Origin: Diprion similis
Taxonomy: Eukaryota > Arthropoda > Insecta > Hymenoptera > Diprionidae
Assembly (NCBI RefSeq): GCF_021155765.1
Contig: NC_060115.1
Location: 930,001-994,000 of the forward strand
DNA: 64,000 bases
Reading direction: 5' to 3'
Below, one piece after another: positions 39,647 through 53,770 of this stretch (position 1 is its first letter; every line of letters begins with the position of its first letter). The translations under genes and the position numbers were made by a program. The notes beneath the pieces were generated by a model. That model saw only the letters and a program-made list of their open reading frames with translations. It made no database searches and was not told the origin of the DNA.

Positions 39647-41220
39647 GTATCCCCATCGGACTCCAGCAGGGCTAAATTGAAAGCAAAGTAAATACCTGCA
39701 TACATATATATACGGATCGTTCAACCGTGAGCATATTAAGTATATAAATATTCTCAACACCATGGCATGATAATTTTATTCACCCAAAATCCGCCAACCA
39801 ACCTACCATAACTTTCATCATGAAAAAGATAGAAAGGAAAAAAAGTTGAGTTTTTGTTGCCGAGTAAATGAAATTTTTCAATTATGTGGTTGAAGCGAAA
39901 CTTGGAGAGAAGATGAACGCCATACACGCAACTTTTCAAATATTCTTATCACCACGAGTACATACAACATGTTTTTATGTATAACAAGAATCGCTCGTCT
40001 CCCGAGTTTCTTCATCTTCTTCTTCATATCTACATCGTTGCAAGTTTTATACGTTTAGTTAACCTACGTGTGTGTGTGTATGTCTGAGCCTCAAGCTCCT
40101 TACCCATCGTTATGAACCTATTACGCGAGGATTTTTCCATACATCGAATACTTTCATGAATTTCTTTGTGGGTGCGACTATAATGCTCGATGAAATATCT
40201 TCCTGGAAAAACCTCTTACGGGTCCTTCTATTCCAAGCGATGCGATGTGAGAAAATGTATCGAAGACGTGGTAACATCACACGGAGTTCATAGTACATTA
40301 GTCTTGTGAATCATTGAGTGAATGACGATTTAGAAAAATTCAGCGGATTCTTCTGTATCGCGAAATTTATCTGTCTTTTGAATCGTTGAACAAAATTCAC
40401 GTTACTTTCCGGCCGGTAATAACCACCAGAGAGTCTGCTAGAATTTCACAACAAATTTCGTTACCTAAGGTGAAAATTTTTTTATCTGTAATGTGGGATA
40501 AGTGATTAATATACTGAAAGTTTCAAGTCACATGGAGTATTATTCAATTTTGAAAAAGGCTTGAATCTGTCAGCTGTGGAAATTTGATAATTGTAACTAA
40601 AATGTCATTTTTGATTGCAGATGTGTCATCTACCCTAAACAACACCAACTTTTGAGGGTAAAAGGATGAAGATTGGACACGTAAATGCACAGCTTTGGAA
40701 AGGGCTTTACTGATTTTGTAATTACATACATAAGTAACTTAGAATAAATGTAAGATGAAAAAAAAAATGGTGAAGAATAAAGATTGAAGGTCCGATAAGA
40801 GAATGGTTGAGTTCGAAAAATTAAAAGTATGACTCGAATATTCCCAATACATTCCAAATTCCAGAACAGCATTCTGAAAATCGGGTACAAGACGAGTAAT
40901 TGAATGCTACAAAAAACGCAAAACTGCAGAGGCTAGAGTTGTTTCAGTGAAATTTCACCCGTAGTTGAGCAACGCGGGAATAACTTGATTCTTAAAGCGT
41001 CTTGACGTCGTTTTTCACGAGAATGTAAGCGCAGGCAGCCTAATTTCACTGCGAAACGACAGATCGGAAGAAAGAGCGTAATAAGTGTAATTTCCTAATT
41101 TCCTGAGATGTATGTCCTAGGATGTTCTTCATGTACTTTCTGAATTCCTCATAGTCTGGTAAATCAATATGTGAACCGACAGATCAATTGATAAGAGATG
41201 AGAAGTCGAGTTCCCTTTTT
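38671..41220. other. gene-free stretch before the satellite
   Basis: No gene is supported. It includes the possible 3' flank of NDUFV3 (an AATAAA at 39438-39443) and a poly(A) tract described separately. Otherwise it is AT-rich with short frames only. Confidence 0.45.
39592..39645 (+). mobile_element. poly(A) tail of a retroposed sequence (probable)
   Basis: AATAAA at 39592-39597 is followed 18 bases later by 31 consecutive A (39615-39645). A polyadenylation signal at this spacing before a long A tract is the signature of a reverse-transcribed mRNA, SINE or LINE tail. I could not find the 5' end or a target duplication, so the inserted body is undefined. Confidence 0.45.
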
Positions 41221-41224
41221 TGTA

Positions 41225-42815
41225 CTATTGAGGGTAATTTTTGGTAGATTTCAAAGATGTTGAAATCAATTGGTAGAAAAGCCATATCAACTTAATTTGA
41301 CGAAAAAAATGCGCAAGGTCTAAACTAAATGTAACCCAAGCATCGGAAGTTGCCGCTGGAAAATGGAGAAATTTACCGTACTTTCTTTGTATTACCTCAT
41401 TTAACGAACCTGTGGTGTTGTAGATAAATTTTCTAAACGAACTGCACACTTAACAGTCCAGGGAAGGTCTTCCGAATGAATTCGTTCTCTAAAAGATGCT
41501 GGCTCCGTAGATCACAAAAGAAGTAAGAGGATTCCCATCAGGTGGTATCAGATATATTTTCGGAAAACTTCTAGCAATGCTGTAATCGATACGTTAAAAC
41601 GCTATATCGATGGATTTGTTCGAGATGAATCAATTACGCAAAGTCTGGAGTCGCTGTAACTAGCACATCGTGGCTAACTGGCTGTTAATAGTAAACAGCT
41701 GACGTTCAGAATGTCGAAGATTAGAAGGGACCGTTACAAGTTGACGTTAGCAATAGCAGACATGCGTCGAGAAGAACAGTATCAAAGACGCCGCCGATGA
41801 CTATCTTTCTGAGCTGAACTTCAGGATTCCTTAGGTGTTGGTCATACCTTATTTGATGATTTGGATGTGTCTTCTGGTTTCCTGTTGGTTCGATATTAAT
41901 GAAGAGGCATCAGCTAGTGAATTCTGAAACGAAAAATTATTTGACCGAAATTTGGGTGAGCAGTAAGGCTGAACCATTTCGAGTTGTGTTCAATATTTTA
42001 ATATGAAGGATGCTTAAAGCTCTTTATCGTCGTAATTATGCGAGAAAAATCGATGAGGCGCTGTCCCAATACGCTGCGAGCGATGACTGGGAAAATTCGG
42101 GCGAAAAACTCGCAATTTTCATCGTGATTTCTCTACTGCAGGTCCTACGCTCTTTTTGATGTGTTTTCTAAGTCCCTAGAGGTCCGATTACGCTAGAGAA
42201 GATCATGAAAATCGGTTCCAAGACGAGAAATTTTCGGCTTCATGAATGACCAAAAAAGTAAGGCCAACCCCTTTGGATTTTTGGCGAAGATTTCAACGAT
42301 TTTAAAAAATGCTGCAATCCATTCCATAAGGCACTATTTCGACGTAATTTTGCGAAAGAAGTCGATTGAGCGCAGTCCTGATAGGCTGCGAGGAACGCAT
42401 CAGAAGTTGCAGCCGAAAAACCGAAGATTTTCGTCGTCATTTCCCTGCTGTTGGTCCGACGCTCTTTTTCATGTGTTTTATGAGTTCATGAGGAACGAAT
42501 TACTCTAGAAATGGTCATACTAATCGATTCCGGAACGAGAAATTTTCAGCTCTGAATATGAGCAAAAAAGTAAAACTCACCCCTTTGCGTTTTTGGCGAA
42601 AATTGCGACGACTTTGGAAAGTGCTGCAATTAATTCTTTGGGGTACTATTCCGACGTGATTTTGCGAGAGGAATCGATTAATCGCAGTCCCGATACGCTG
42701 CGAGCAACACCTGCAAAGTTACAGCCGAAAAACTGCAGATTTTCATCGTCATTTCTCTGCTGCTGGTCCTAGGCTATTTTTCATGTGTTTTCTGAGTTCC
42801 TGGGCGTCGAATGAG
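41225..42815. repeat. left border of the 304-bp satellite: diverged monomers
   Basis: From about 42,030 at least two diverged monomers are recognisable (CAATACGCTGCGAGCGATG, then GCAACCCATT-like segments, about 304 bases apart). Further left, 41,340-41,400 still aligns to the monomer part GCATC.GAAGTTGC.GC, and reading it on minus gives AATSDA, as in the 42,240-42,440 unit. Similarity falls steadily outward, as expected for the edge of a satellite no longer homogenised. Confidence 0.75.
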
Positions 42816-43740
42816 TCTGAGAAGCGTCATACGTATCGATTCCCAGACAAAAGATTTTTCGGCCAAAAAAAATCCAAGGCTAACCCCTTTGCATTTTTGG
42901 CGAAAATTTCGACGACTTTAAAAAGTGCTGCAATTCATTCTGTAGGGTACTATTCCGACGTGATTTTGCGAGAGGAATCGATTAATCGCAGTCCCGATAC
43001 GCTGCGAGCAACACCTGCAAAGTTACAGCCGAAAAACTGCAGATTTTCATCGTCATTTCTCTGCTGCTGGTCCTAGGCTATTTTTCATGTGTTTTCTGAG
43101 TTCCTGGGCGTCGAATTAGTCTAAAAAGCGTCACACGGATCGATTCCCAGACAAAAGATTTTTCGGCCAAAAAAAATCCAAGGCTAACCCCTTTGCATTT
43201 TTGGCGAAAATTTCGACGACTTTGAAAAGTGCTGCAATTAATTCTTTGTGGTACTATTCCGACGTGATTTTGCGAGAGGAATCGATTAATCGCAGTCCCG
43301 ATACGCTGCGAGGTACACCTGCAAAGTTACAGCCGAAAAACTGCAGATTTTCATCGTCATTTCTCTGCTGCTGGTCCTAGGCTATTTTTCATGTGTTTTC
43401 TGTGTTCCTGGGCGTCGAATTAGTCTAAAAAGCGTCATACGGATCTATTCCCAGACAAAAGATTTTTCGGCCAAAAAAAATCCAAGGCTAACCCCTTTGC
43501 ATTTTTGGCGAAAATTTCGACGACTTTGAAAAGTGCTGCAATTAATTCTTTAGGGTACTATTCCGACGTGATTTTGCGAGAGGAATCGATTAATCGCAGT
43601 CCCGATACGCTGCGAGCAACACCTGCAAAGTTACAGCCGAAAAACTGCAGATTTTCATCGTCATTTCTCTGCTGCTGGTCCTAGGCTATTTTTCATGTGT
43701 TTTCTGAGTTCCTGGGCGTCGAATTAGTCTAAAAAGCGTC

Positions 43741-45240
43741 ATACGGATCGATTTCTCGACAAAAGATTTTTCGGCGAAAAAAAATCCAAGGCTAACCCCT
43801 TTGCATTTTTGGCGAAAATTTCGACGACTTTGAAAAGTGCTGCAATTAATTCTTTAGGGTACTATTCCGACGTGATTTTGCGAGAGGAATCGATTAATCG
43901 CAGTCCCGATACGCTGCGAGCAACACCTGCAAAGTTACAGCCGAAAAACTGCAGATTTTCATCGTCATTTCTCTGCTGCTGGTCCTAGGCTATTTTTCAT
44001 GTGTTTTCTGAGTTCCTGGGCGTCGAATTAGTCTTAAAAGCGTCATACGGATCGATTCCCAGACAAAAGATTTTTCGGCCAAAAAAAATCCAAGGCTAAC
44101 CCCTTTGCATTTTTGGCGAAAATTTCGACGACTTTGAAAAGTGCTGCAATTAATTCTTTAGGGTACTATTCCGACGTGATTTTGCGAGAGGAATCGATTA
44201 ATCGCAGTCCCGATACGCTGCGAGCAACACCTGCAAAGTTACAGCCGAAAAACTGCAGATTTTCATCGTCATTTCTCTGCTGCTGGTCCTAGGCTATTTT
44301 TCATGTGTTTTCTGAGTTCCTGGGCGTCGAATTAGTCTAAAAAGCGTCATACGGATCGATTCCCAGACAAAAGATTTTTCGGCCAAAAAAAATCCAAGGC
44401 TAACCCCTTTGCATTTTTGGCGAAAATTTCGACGACTTTGAAAAGTGCTGCAATTAATTCTTTAGGGTACTATTCCGACGTGATTTTGCGAGAGGAATCG
44501 ATTAATCGCAGTCCCGATACGCTGCGAGCAACACCTGCAAAGTTACAGCCGAAAAACTGCAGATTTTCATCGTCATTTCTCTGCTGCTGGTCCTAGGCTA
44601 TTTTTCATGTGTTTTCTGAGTTCCTGGGCGTCGAATTAGTCTAAAAAGCGTCATACGGATCGATTTCTCGACAAAAGATTTTTCGGCGAAAAAAAATCCA
44701 AGGCTAACCCCTTTGCATTTTTGGCGAAAATTTCGACGACTTTGAAAAGTGCTGCAATTAATTCTTTAGGGTACTATTCCGACGTGATTTTGCGAGAGGA
44801 ATCGATTAATCGCAGTCCCGATACGCTGCGAGCAACACCTGCAAAGTTACAGCCGAAAAACTGCAGATTTTCATCGTCATTTCTCTGCTGCTGGTCCTAG
44901 GCTATTTTTCATGTGTTTTCTGAGTTCCTGGGCGTCGAATTAGTCTTAAAAGCGTCATACGGATCGATTCCCAGACAAAAGATTTTTCGGCCAAAAAAAA
45001 TCCAAGGCTAACCCCTTTGCATTTTTGGCGAAAATTTCGACGACTTTGAAAAGTGCTGCAATTAATTTCTTGGGGTACTATTCCGACGTGATTTTGCGAG
45101 AGGAATCGATAAATCGCAGTCCCGATACGCTGCGAGCAACACCTGCAAAGTTACAGCCGAAAAACTGCAGATTTTCATCGTCATTTCTCTGCTGCTGGTC
45201 CTAGGCTATTTTTCATGTGTTTTCTGAGTTCCTGGGCGTC
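43741..45240. repeat. three-monomer higher-order repeat
   Basis: The variant ATTTCTCGAC, paired with CGGCGAAAA, occurs at 43,751 and 44,663. The following-unit variant GTCTTAAAAG occurs at 44,031 and 44,943. Both pairs are exactly 912 bases (3 x 304) apart, so a block of three monomers was duplicated in tandem. Confidence 0.8.
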
Positions 45241-48200
45241 GAATTAGTCTAAAAAGCGTCATACGGATCGATTTCGAGACAAAAGATTTTTCGGCGAAAA
45301 AAAATCCAAGGCTAACCCCTTTGCATTTTTGGCGAAAATTTCGACGACTTTGAAAAGTGCTGCAATTGATTCTTTAGGGTACTATTCCGACGTGATTTTG
45401 CGAGAGGAATCGATTAATCGCAGTCCCGATACGCTGCGAGCAACACCTGCAAAGTTACAGCCGAAAAACTGCAGATTTTCATCGTCATTTCTCTGCTGCA
45501 GGTCCTAGGCTATTTTTCATGTGTTTTCTGAGTTCCTGGGCGTCGAATTAGTCTAAAAAGCGTCATACGGATCGATTCCCAGACAAAAGATTTTTCGGCC
45601 AAAAAAAATCCAAGGCTAACCCCTTTGCATTTTTGGCAAAAATTTCGACGACTTTGAAAAGTGCTGCAATTAATTTCTTGGGGTACTATTCCGACGTGAT
45701 TTTGCGAGAGGAATCGATAAATCGCAGTCCCGATACGCTGCGAGCAACACCTGCAAAGTTACAGCCGAAAAACTGCAGATTTTCATCGTCATTTCTCTGC
45801 TGCTGGTCCTAGGCTATTTTTCATGTGTTTTCTGAGTTCCTGGGCGTCAAATTAGTCTAAAAAGCGTCATACGGATCGATTCCCAGACAAAAGATTTTTC
45901 GGCCAAAAAAAATCCAAGGCTAACCCCTTTGCATTTTTGGCGAGAATTTCGACGACTTTGAAAAGTGCTGCAATTAATTCTTCAGGGTACTATTCCGACG
46001 TGATTTTGCGAGAGGAATCGATTAATCGCAGTCCCGATACGCTGCGAGCAACACCTGCAAAGTTACAGCCGAAAAACTGCAGATTTTCATCGTCATTTCT
46101 CTGCTGCTGGTCCTAGGCTATTTTTCATGTGTTTTCTGAGTTCCTGGGCGTCGAATTAGTCTAAAAAGCGTCATACGGATCGATTCCCAGACAAAAGATT
46201 TTTCGGCCAAAAAAAATCCAAGGCTAACCCCTTTGCATTTTTGGCGAAAATTTCGACGACTTCGAAAAGTGCTGCAATTAATTCTTTGTGGTACTATTCC
46301 GACGTGATTTTGCAAGAGGAATCGATTAATCGCAGTCCCGATACGCTGCGAGCAACACCTGCAAAGTTACAGCCGAAAAACTGCAGATTTTCATCGTCAT
46401 TTCTCTGCTGCTGGTCCTAGGCTATTTTTCATGTGTTTTCTGAGTTCCTGGGCATCGAATTAGTCTAAAAAGCGTCATACGGATCGATTTCGAGACAAAA
46501 GATTTTTCGGCCAAAAAAAATACAAGGCTAACCCCTTTGCATTTTTGGCGGAAATTTCGACGACTTTGGAAAGTGCTGCAATTGATTCTTTAGGGTACTA
46601 TTCCGACGTGATTTTGCGAGAGGATTCGATTAATCGCAGTCCCGATACGCTGCGAGCAACACCTGCAAAGTTACAGCCGAAAAACTGCAGATTTTCATCG
46701 TCATTTCTCTGCTGCTGGTCCTAGGCTATTTTTCATGTGTTTTCTGAGTTCCTGGGCGTCGAATTAGTCTAAAAAGCGTCATACGGATCGATTCCCAGAC
46801 AAAAGATTTTTCGGCCAAAAAAAATCCACGGCTAACCCCTTTGCATTTTTGGCGAAAATTTCGACGACTTTGAAAAGTGCTGCAATTAATTTCTTGGGGT
46901 ACTATTCCGACGTGATTTTGCGAGAGGAATCGATAAATCGCAGTCCCGATACGCTGCGAGCAACACCTGCAAAGTTACAGCCGAAAAACTGCAGATTTTC
47001 ATCGTCATTTCTCTGCTGCTGGTCCTAGGCTATTATTCATGTGTTTTCTGAGTTCCTGGGCGTCGAATTAGTCTAAAAAGCGTCATACAGATCGATTTCG
47101 AGACAAAAGATTTTTCGGCCAAAAAAAATACAAGGCTAACCCCTTTGCATTTTTGGCGGAAATTTCGACGACTTTGGAAAGTGCTGCAATTGATTCTTTA
47201 GGGTACTATTCCGACGTGATTTTGCGAGAGGATTCGATTAATCGCAGTCCCGATACGCTGCGAGCAACACCTGCAAAGTTACAGCCGAAAAACTGCAGAT
47301 TTTCATCGTCATTTCTCTGCTGCTGGTCCTAGGCTATTTTTCATGTGTTTTCTGAGTTCCTGGGCGTCGAATTAGTCTAAAAAGCGTCATACGGATCGAT
47401 TCCCAGACAAAAGATTTTTCGGCCAAAAAAAATCCAAGGCTAACCCCTTTGCATTTTTGGCGAAAATTTCGACGACTATGAAAAGTGCTGCAATTAATTT
47501 CTTGGGGTACTATTCCGACGTGATTTTGCGAGAGGAATCGATTAATCGCAGTCCCGATACGCTGCGAGCAACACCTGCAAAGTTACAGCCGAAAAATTGC
47601 AGATTTTCATCGTCATTTCTCTGCTGCTGGTCCTAGGCTATTTTTCATGTGTTTTCTGAGTTCCTGGGCATCGAATTAGTCTAAAAAGCGTCATACGGAT
47701 CGATTTCGAGACAAAAGATTTTTCGGCGAAAAAAAATCCAAGGCTAACCCCTTTGCATTTTTGGCGAAAATTTTGACGACTTTGAAAAGTGCTGCAATTG
47801 ATTCTTTAGGGTACTATTCCGACGTGATTTTGCGAGAGGAATCGATTAATCGCAGTCCCGATACGCTGCGAGCAACACCTGCAAAGTTACAGCCGAAAAA
47901 CTGCAGATTTTCATCGTCATTTCTCTGCTGCAGGTCCTAGGCTATTTTTCATGTGTTTTCTGAGTTCCTGGGCGTCGAATTAGTCTAAAAAGCGTCATAC
48001 GGATCGATTCCCAGACAAAAGATTTTTCGGCCAAAAAAAATCCAAGGCTAACCCCTTTGCATTTTTGGCGAAAATTTCGACGACTTTGAAAAGTGCTGCA
48101 ATTAATTTCTTGGGGTACTATTCCGACGTGATTTTGCGAGAGGAATCGATAAATCGCAGTCTCGATACGCTGCGAGCAACACCTGCAAAGTTACAGCCGA

Positions 48201-50400
48201 AAAACTGCAGATTTTCATCGTCATTTCTCTGCTGCTGGTCCTAGGCTATTTTTCATGTGTTTTCTGAGTTCCTGGGCATCGAATTAGTCTAAAAAGCGTC
48301 ATACGGATCGATTTCGAGACAAAAGATTTTTCGGCCAAAAAAAATACAAGGCTAACCCCTTTGCATTTTTGGCGGAAATTTCGACGACTTTGGAAAGTGC
48401 TGCAATTGATTCTTTAGGGTACTATTCCGACGTGATTTTGCGAGAGGATTCGATTAATCGCAGTCCCGATACGCTGCGAGCAACACCTGCAAAGTTACAG
48501 CCGAAAAACTGCAGATTTTCATCGTCATTTCTCTGCTGCTGGTCCTAGGCTATTTTTCATGTGTTTTCTGAGTTCCTGGGCGTCGAATTAGTCTAAAAAG
48601 CGTCATACGGATCGATTTCGAGACAAAAGATTTTTCGGCGAAAAAAAAATCCAAGGCTAACCCCTTTGCATTTTTGGCGAGAATTTCGACGACTTTGAAA
48701 AGTGCTGCAATTAATTCTTCAGGGTACTATTCCGACGTGATTTTGCGAGAGGAATCGATTAATCGCAGTCCCGATACGCTGCGAGCAACACCTGCAGAGT
48801 TACAGCCGAAAAACTGCAGATTTTCATCGTCATTTCTCTGCTGCTGGTCCTAGGCTATTTTTCATGTGTTTTCTGAGTTCCTGGGCGTCGAATTAGTCTA
48901 AAAAGCGTCATACGGATCGATTCCCAGACAAAAGATTTTTCGGCCAAACAAAATCCAAGGCTAACCCCTTTGCATTTTTGGCGAAAATTTCGACGACTTC
49001 GAAAAGTGCTGCAATTAATTCTTTGTGGTACTATTCCGACGTGATTTTGCGAGAGGAATCGATTAATCGCAGTCCCGATACGCTGCGAGCAACACCTGCA
49101 AAGTTACAGCCGAAAAACTGCAGATTTTCATCGTCATTTCTCTGCTGCTGGTCCTAGGCTATTTTTCATGTGTTTTCTGAGTTCCTGGGCATCGAATTAG
49201 TCTAAAAAGCGTCATACGGATCGATTTCGAGACAAAAGATTTTTCGGCCAAAAAAAATACAAGGCTAACCCCTTTGCATTTTTGGCGGAAATTTCGACGA
49301 CTTTGGAAAGTGCTGCAATTGATTCTTTAGGGTACTATTCCGACGTGATTTTGCGAGAGGATTCGATTAATCGCAGTCCCGATACGCTGCGAGCAACACC
49401 TGCAAAGTTACAGCCGAAAAACTGCAGATTTTCATCGTCATTTCTCTGCTGCTGGTCCTAGGCTATTTTTCATGTGTTTTCTGAGTTCCTGGGCGTCGAA
49501 TTAGTCTAAAAAGCGTCATACGGATCGATTCCCAGACAAAAGATTTTTCGGCCAAAAAAAATCCAAGGCTAACCCCTTTGCATTTTTGGCGAAAATTTCG
49601 ACGACTATGAAAAGTGCTGCAATTAATTTCTTGGGGTACTATTCCGACGTGATTTTGCGAGAGGAATCGATTAATCGCAGTCCCGATACGCTGCGAGCAA
49701 CACCTGCAAAGTTACAGCCGAAAAATTGCAGATTTTCATCGTCATTTCTCTGCTGCTGGTCCTAGGCTATTTTTCATGTGTTTTCTGAGTTCCTGGGCAT
49801 CGAATTAGTCTAATAAGCGTCATACGGATCGATTTCGAGACAAAAGATTTTTCGGCGAAAAAAAATCCAAGGCTAACCCCTTTGCATTTTTGGCGAAAAT
49901 TTCGACGACTTTGAAAAGTGCTGCAATTGATTCTTTAGGGTACTATTCCGACGTGATTTTGCGAGAGGAATCGATTAATCGCAGTCCCGATACGCTGCGA
50001 GCAACACCTGCAAAGTTACAGCCGAAAAACTGCAGATTTTCATCGTCATTTCTCTGCTGCAGGTCCTAGGCTATTTTTCATGTGTTTTCTGAGTTCCTGG
50101 GCGTCGAATTAGTCCAAAAAGCGTCATACGGATCGATTCCCAGACAAAAGATTTTTCGGCCAAAAAAAATCCAAGGCTAACCCCTTTGCATTTTTGGCGG
50201 AAATTTCGACGACTTTGAAAAGTGCTGCAATTATTTCTTTAGGGTACTATTCCGACGTGATTTTGCGAGAGGAATCGATTAATCGCAGTCCCGATACGCT
50301 GCGAGCAACACCTGCAAAGTTACAGCCGAAAAACTGCAGATTTTCATCGTCATTTCTCTGCTGCTGGTCCTAGGCTATTTTTCATGTGTTTTCTGAGTTC
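45240..50400. repeat. higher-order block with recurring E-type monomers
   Basis: A strongly marked monomer (AATACAAGG, GGCGGAAATT, GGAAAGTGC, GAGGATTCG together) appears at 46,521, 47,129, 48,345 and 49,258, at intervals of 2, 4 and 3 units. A second marker, CTGCTGCAGG in place of CTGCTGCTGG, appears at 45,496 (counted from its CTGCAGG), 47,928 and 50,057, 8 and 7 units apart. The repeated combination of markers shows multi-monomer copying events rather than single-base coincidence. Confidence 0.75.
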
Positions 50401-50730
50401 CTGGGCGTCGAATTAGTCTAAAAAGCGTCATACGGATCGATTCCCAGACAAAAGATTTTTCGGCCAAAAAAAATCCAAGGCTAACCCCTTTGCATTTTTG
50501 GCGAAAATTTCGACGACTTCGAAAAGTGCTGCAATTAATTCTTTGTGGTACTATTCCGACGTGATTTTGCGAGAGGAATCGATTAATCGCAGTCCCGATA
50601 CGCTGCGAGCAACACCTGCAAAGTTACAGCCGAAAAACTGCAGATTTTCATCGTCATTTCTCTGCTGCTGGTCCTAGGCTATTTTTCATGTGTTTTCTGA
50701 GTTCCTGGGCGTCGAATTAGTCTAAAAAGC

Positions 50731-53700
50731 GTCATCCAGATGTATTCCCAGACAAAAGATTTTTCGGCCAAAAAAAATCCAAGGCTAACCCCTTTGCATT
50801 TTTGGCGAAAATTTCGACGACTTTGGAAAGTGCTGCAATTGATTCTTTAGGGTACTACTCCGACGTGATTTTGCGAGAGGAATCGATTAATCGCAGTCCC
50901 GATACGCTGCGAGCAACACCTGCAAAGTTACAGCCGAAAAACTGCAGATTTTTATCGTCATTTCTCTGCTGCTGGTCCTAGGCTATTTTTCATGTGTTTT
51001 CTGAGTTCCTGGGCGTCGAATTAGTCTAAAAAGCGTCATACGGATCGATTCCCAGACAAAAGATTTTTCGGCCAAAAAAAATCCAAGGCTAACCCCTTTG
51101 CATTTTTGGCGAAAATTTCGACGACTTTGAAAAGTGCTGCAATTAATTCTTTGTGGTACTATTCCGACGTGATTTTGCGAGAGGAATCGATTAATCGCAG
51201 TCCCGATACGCTGCGAGCAACACCTGCAAAGTTACAGCCGAAAAACTGCAGATTTTCATCGTCATTTCTCTGCTGCTGGTCCTAGGCTATTTTTCATGTG
51301 TTTTCTGAGTTCCTGGGCGTCGAATTAGTCTAAAAAGCGTCATACGGATCGATTTCTAGACAAAAGATTTTTCGGCCAAAAAAAATCCAAGGCTAACCCC
51401 TTTGCATTTTTGGCGAAAATTTCGACGACTTTGAAAAGTGCTGCAATTAATTTCGTGGGGTACTATTCCGACGTGATTTTGCGAGAGGAATCGATTAATC
51501 GCAGTCTCGATACGCTGCGAGCAACACCTGCAAAGTTACAGCCGAAAAACTGCAGATTTTCATCATCATTTCTCTGCTGCTGGTCCTAGGCTATTTTTCA
51601 TGTGTTTTCTGAGTTCCTGGGCGTCGACTTAGTCTAAAAAGCGTCATACGGATCGATTCCCAGACAAAAGATTTTTCGGCCAAAAAAAATCCAAGGCTAA
51701 CCCCTTTGCATTTTTGGCGAAAATTCCGACTACTTTGAAAAGTGCTGCAATTAATTCTTTAGGGTACTATTCCGACGTGATTTTGCGAGAGGAATCGATT
51801 AATCGCAGTCCCGATACGCTGCGAGCAACACCTGCAAAGTTACAGCCGAAAAACTGCAGATTTTCATCGTCATTTCTCTGCTGCTGGTCCTAGGCGATTT
51901 TTCATGTGTTTTCTGAGTTCCTGGGCGTCGAATTAGTCTAAAAAGCGTCATACGGATCGATTCCCAGACAAAAGATTTTTCGGCCAAAAAAAATACAAGG
52001 CTAACCCCTTTGCATTTTAGGCGAAAATTTCGACGACTTTGAAAAGTGCTGCAATTAATTCTTTAGGGTACTATTCCGACGTGATTTTGCGAGAGGAATC
52101 GATTAATCGCAGTCCTGATACGCTGCGAGCAACACCTGCGAAGGTACAGCCGAAAAACTGCTGATTTTCATCGTCATTTCTCTGCTGCTGGTCCTAGGCC
52201 ATTTTTCATGTGTTTTCTGAGTTCCTGGGCGTCGAATTAGTCTAAAAAGCGTCATCCAGATGTATTCCCAGACAAAAAATTTTTCGGCCAAAAAAAATCC
52301 AAGGCTAACCCCTTTGCATTTTTGGCGAAAATTTCGACGACTTTGAAAAGTGCTGCAATTGATTCTTTAGGGTACTACTCCGACGTGATTTTGCGAGAGG
52401 AATCGATTAATCGCAGTCCCGATACGCTGCGAGCAACACCTGCAAAGTTACAGCCGAAAAACTGCAGATTTTTATCGTCATTTCTCTGCTGCTGGTCCTA
52501 GGCTATTTTTCATGTGTTTTCTGAGTTCCTGGGCGTCGAATTAGTCTAAAAAGCGTCATACGGATTGATTCCCAGACAAAAGATTTTTCGGCCAAAAAAA
52601 ATCCAAGGCTAACCCCTTTGCATTTTTGGCGAAAATTTCGACGACTTTGAAAAGTGCTGCAATTAATTCTTTGTGGTACTATTCCGACGTGATTTTGCGA
52701 GAGGAATCGATTAATCGCAGTCCCGATACGCTGCGAGCAACACCTGCAAAGTTACAGCCGAAAAACTGCAGATTTTCATCGTCATTTCTCTGCTGCTGGT
52801 CCTAGGCTATTTTTCATGTGTTTTCTGAGTTCCTGGGCGTCGAATTAGTCTAAAAAGCGTCATACGGATCGATTCCCAGACAAAAGATTTTTCGGCCAAA
52901 AAAAATCCAAGGCTAACCCCTTTGCATTTTTGGCGAAAATTTCGACGACTTTGAAAAGTGCTGCAATTAATTTCTTGGGGTACTATTCCGACGTGATTTT
53001 GCGAGAGGAATCGATTAATCGCAGTCTCGATACGCTGCGAGCAACACCTGCAAAGTTACAGCCGAAAAACTGCAGATTTTCATCGTCATTTCTCTGCTGC
53101 TGGTCCTAGGCTATTTTTCATGTGTTTTCTGAGTTCCTGGGCGTCGAATTAGTCTAAAAAGCGTCATACGGATCGATTCCTAGACAAAAGATTTTTCGGC
53201 CAAAAAAAATCCAAGGCTAACCCCTTTGCATTTTTGGCGAAAATTTCGACTACTTTGAAAAGTGCTGCAATTAATTCTTTAGGGTACTATTCCGACGTGA
53301 TTTTGCGAGAGGAATCGATTAATCGCAGTCCCGATACGCTGCGAGCAACACCTGCAAAGTTACAGCCGAAAAACTGCAGATTTTCATCGTCATTTCTCTG
53401 CTGCTGGTCCTAGGCTATTTTTCATGTGTTTTCTGAGTTCCTGGGCGTCGAATTAGTCTAAAAAGCGTCATACGGATCGATTCCCAGACAGAAGATTTTT
53501 CGGCCAAAAAAAATCCAAGGCTAACCCCTTTGCATTTTTGGCAAAAATTTTGACGACTTTGAAAAGTGCTGCAATTAATTCTTTAGGGTACTATTCCGAC
53601 GTGATTTTGCGAGAGGAATCGATTAATCGCAGTCCCGATACGCTGCGAGCAACACCTGCAAAGTTACAGCCGAAAAACTGCAGATTTTCATCGTCATTTC

Positions 53701-53770
53701 TCTGCTGCTGGTCCTAGGCTATTTTTCATGTGTTTTCTGAGTTCCTGGGCGTCGAATTAGTCTAAAAAGC
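50731..53770. repeat. five-monomer higher-order repeat
   Basis: GTCATCCAGATGTATTCCC occurs only at 50,731 and 52,251, exactly 1,520 bases (5 x 304) apart. Both are followed by the same secondary variants (GGTACTACTCC, ATTTTTATCGTC), which indicates a tandem duplication of five monomers. Confidence 0.8.
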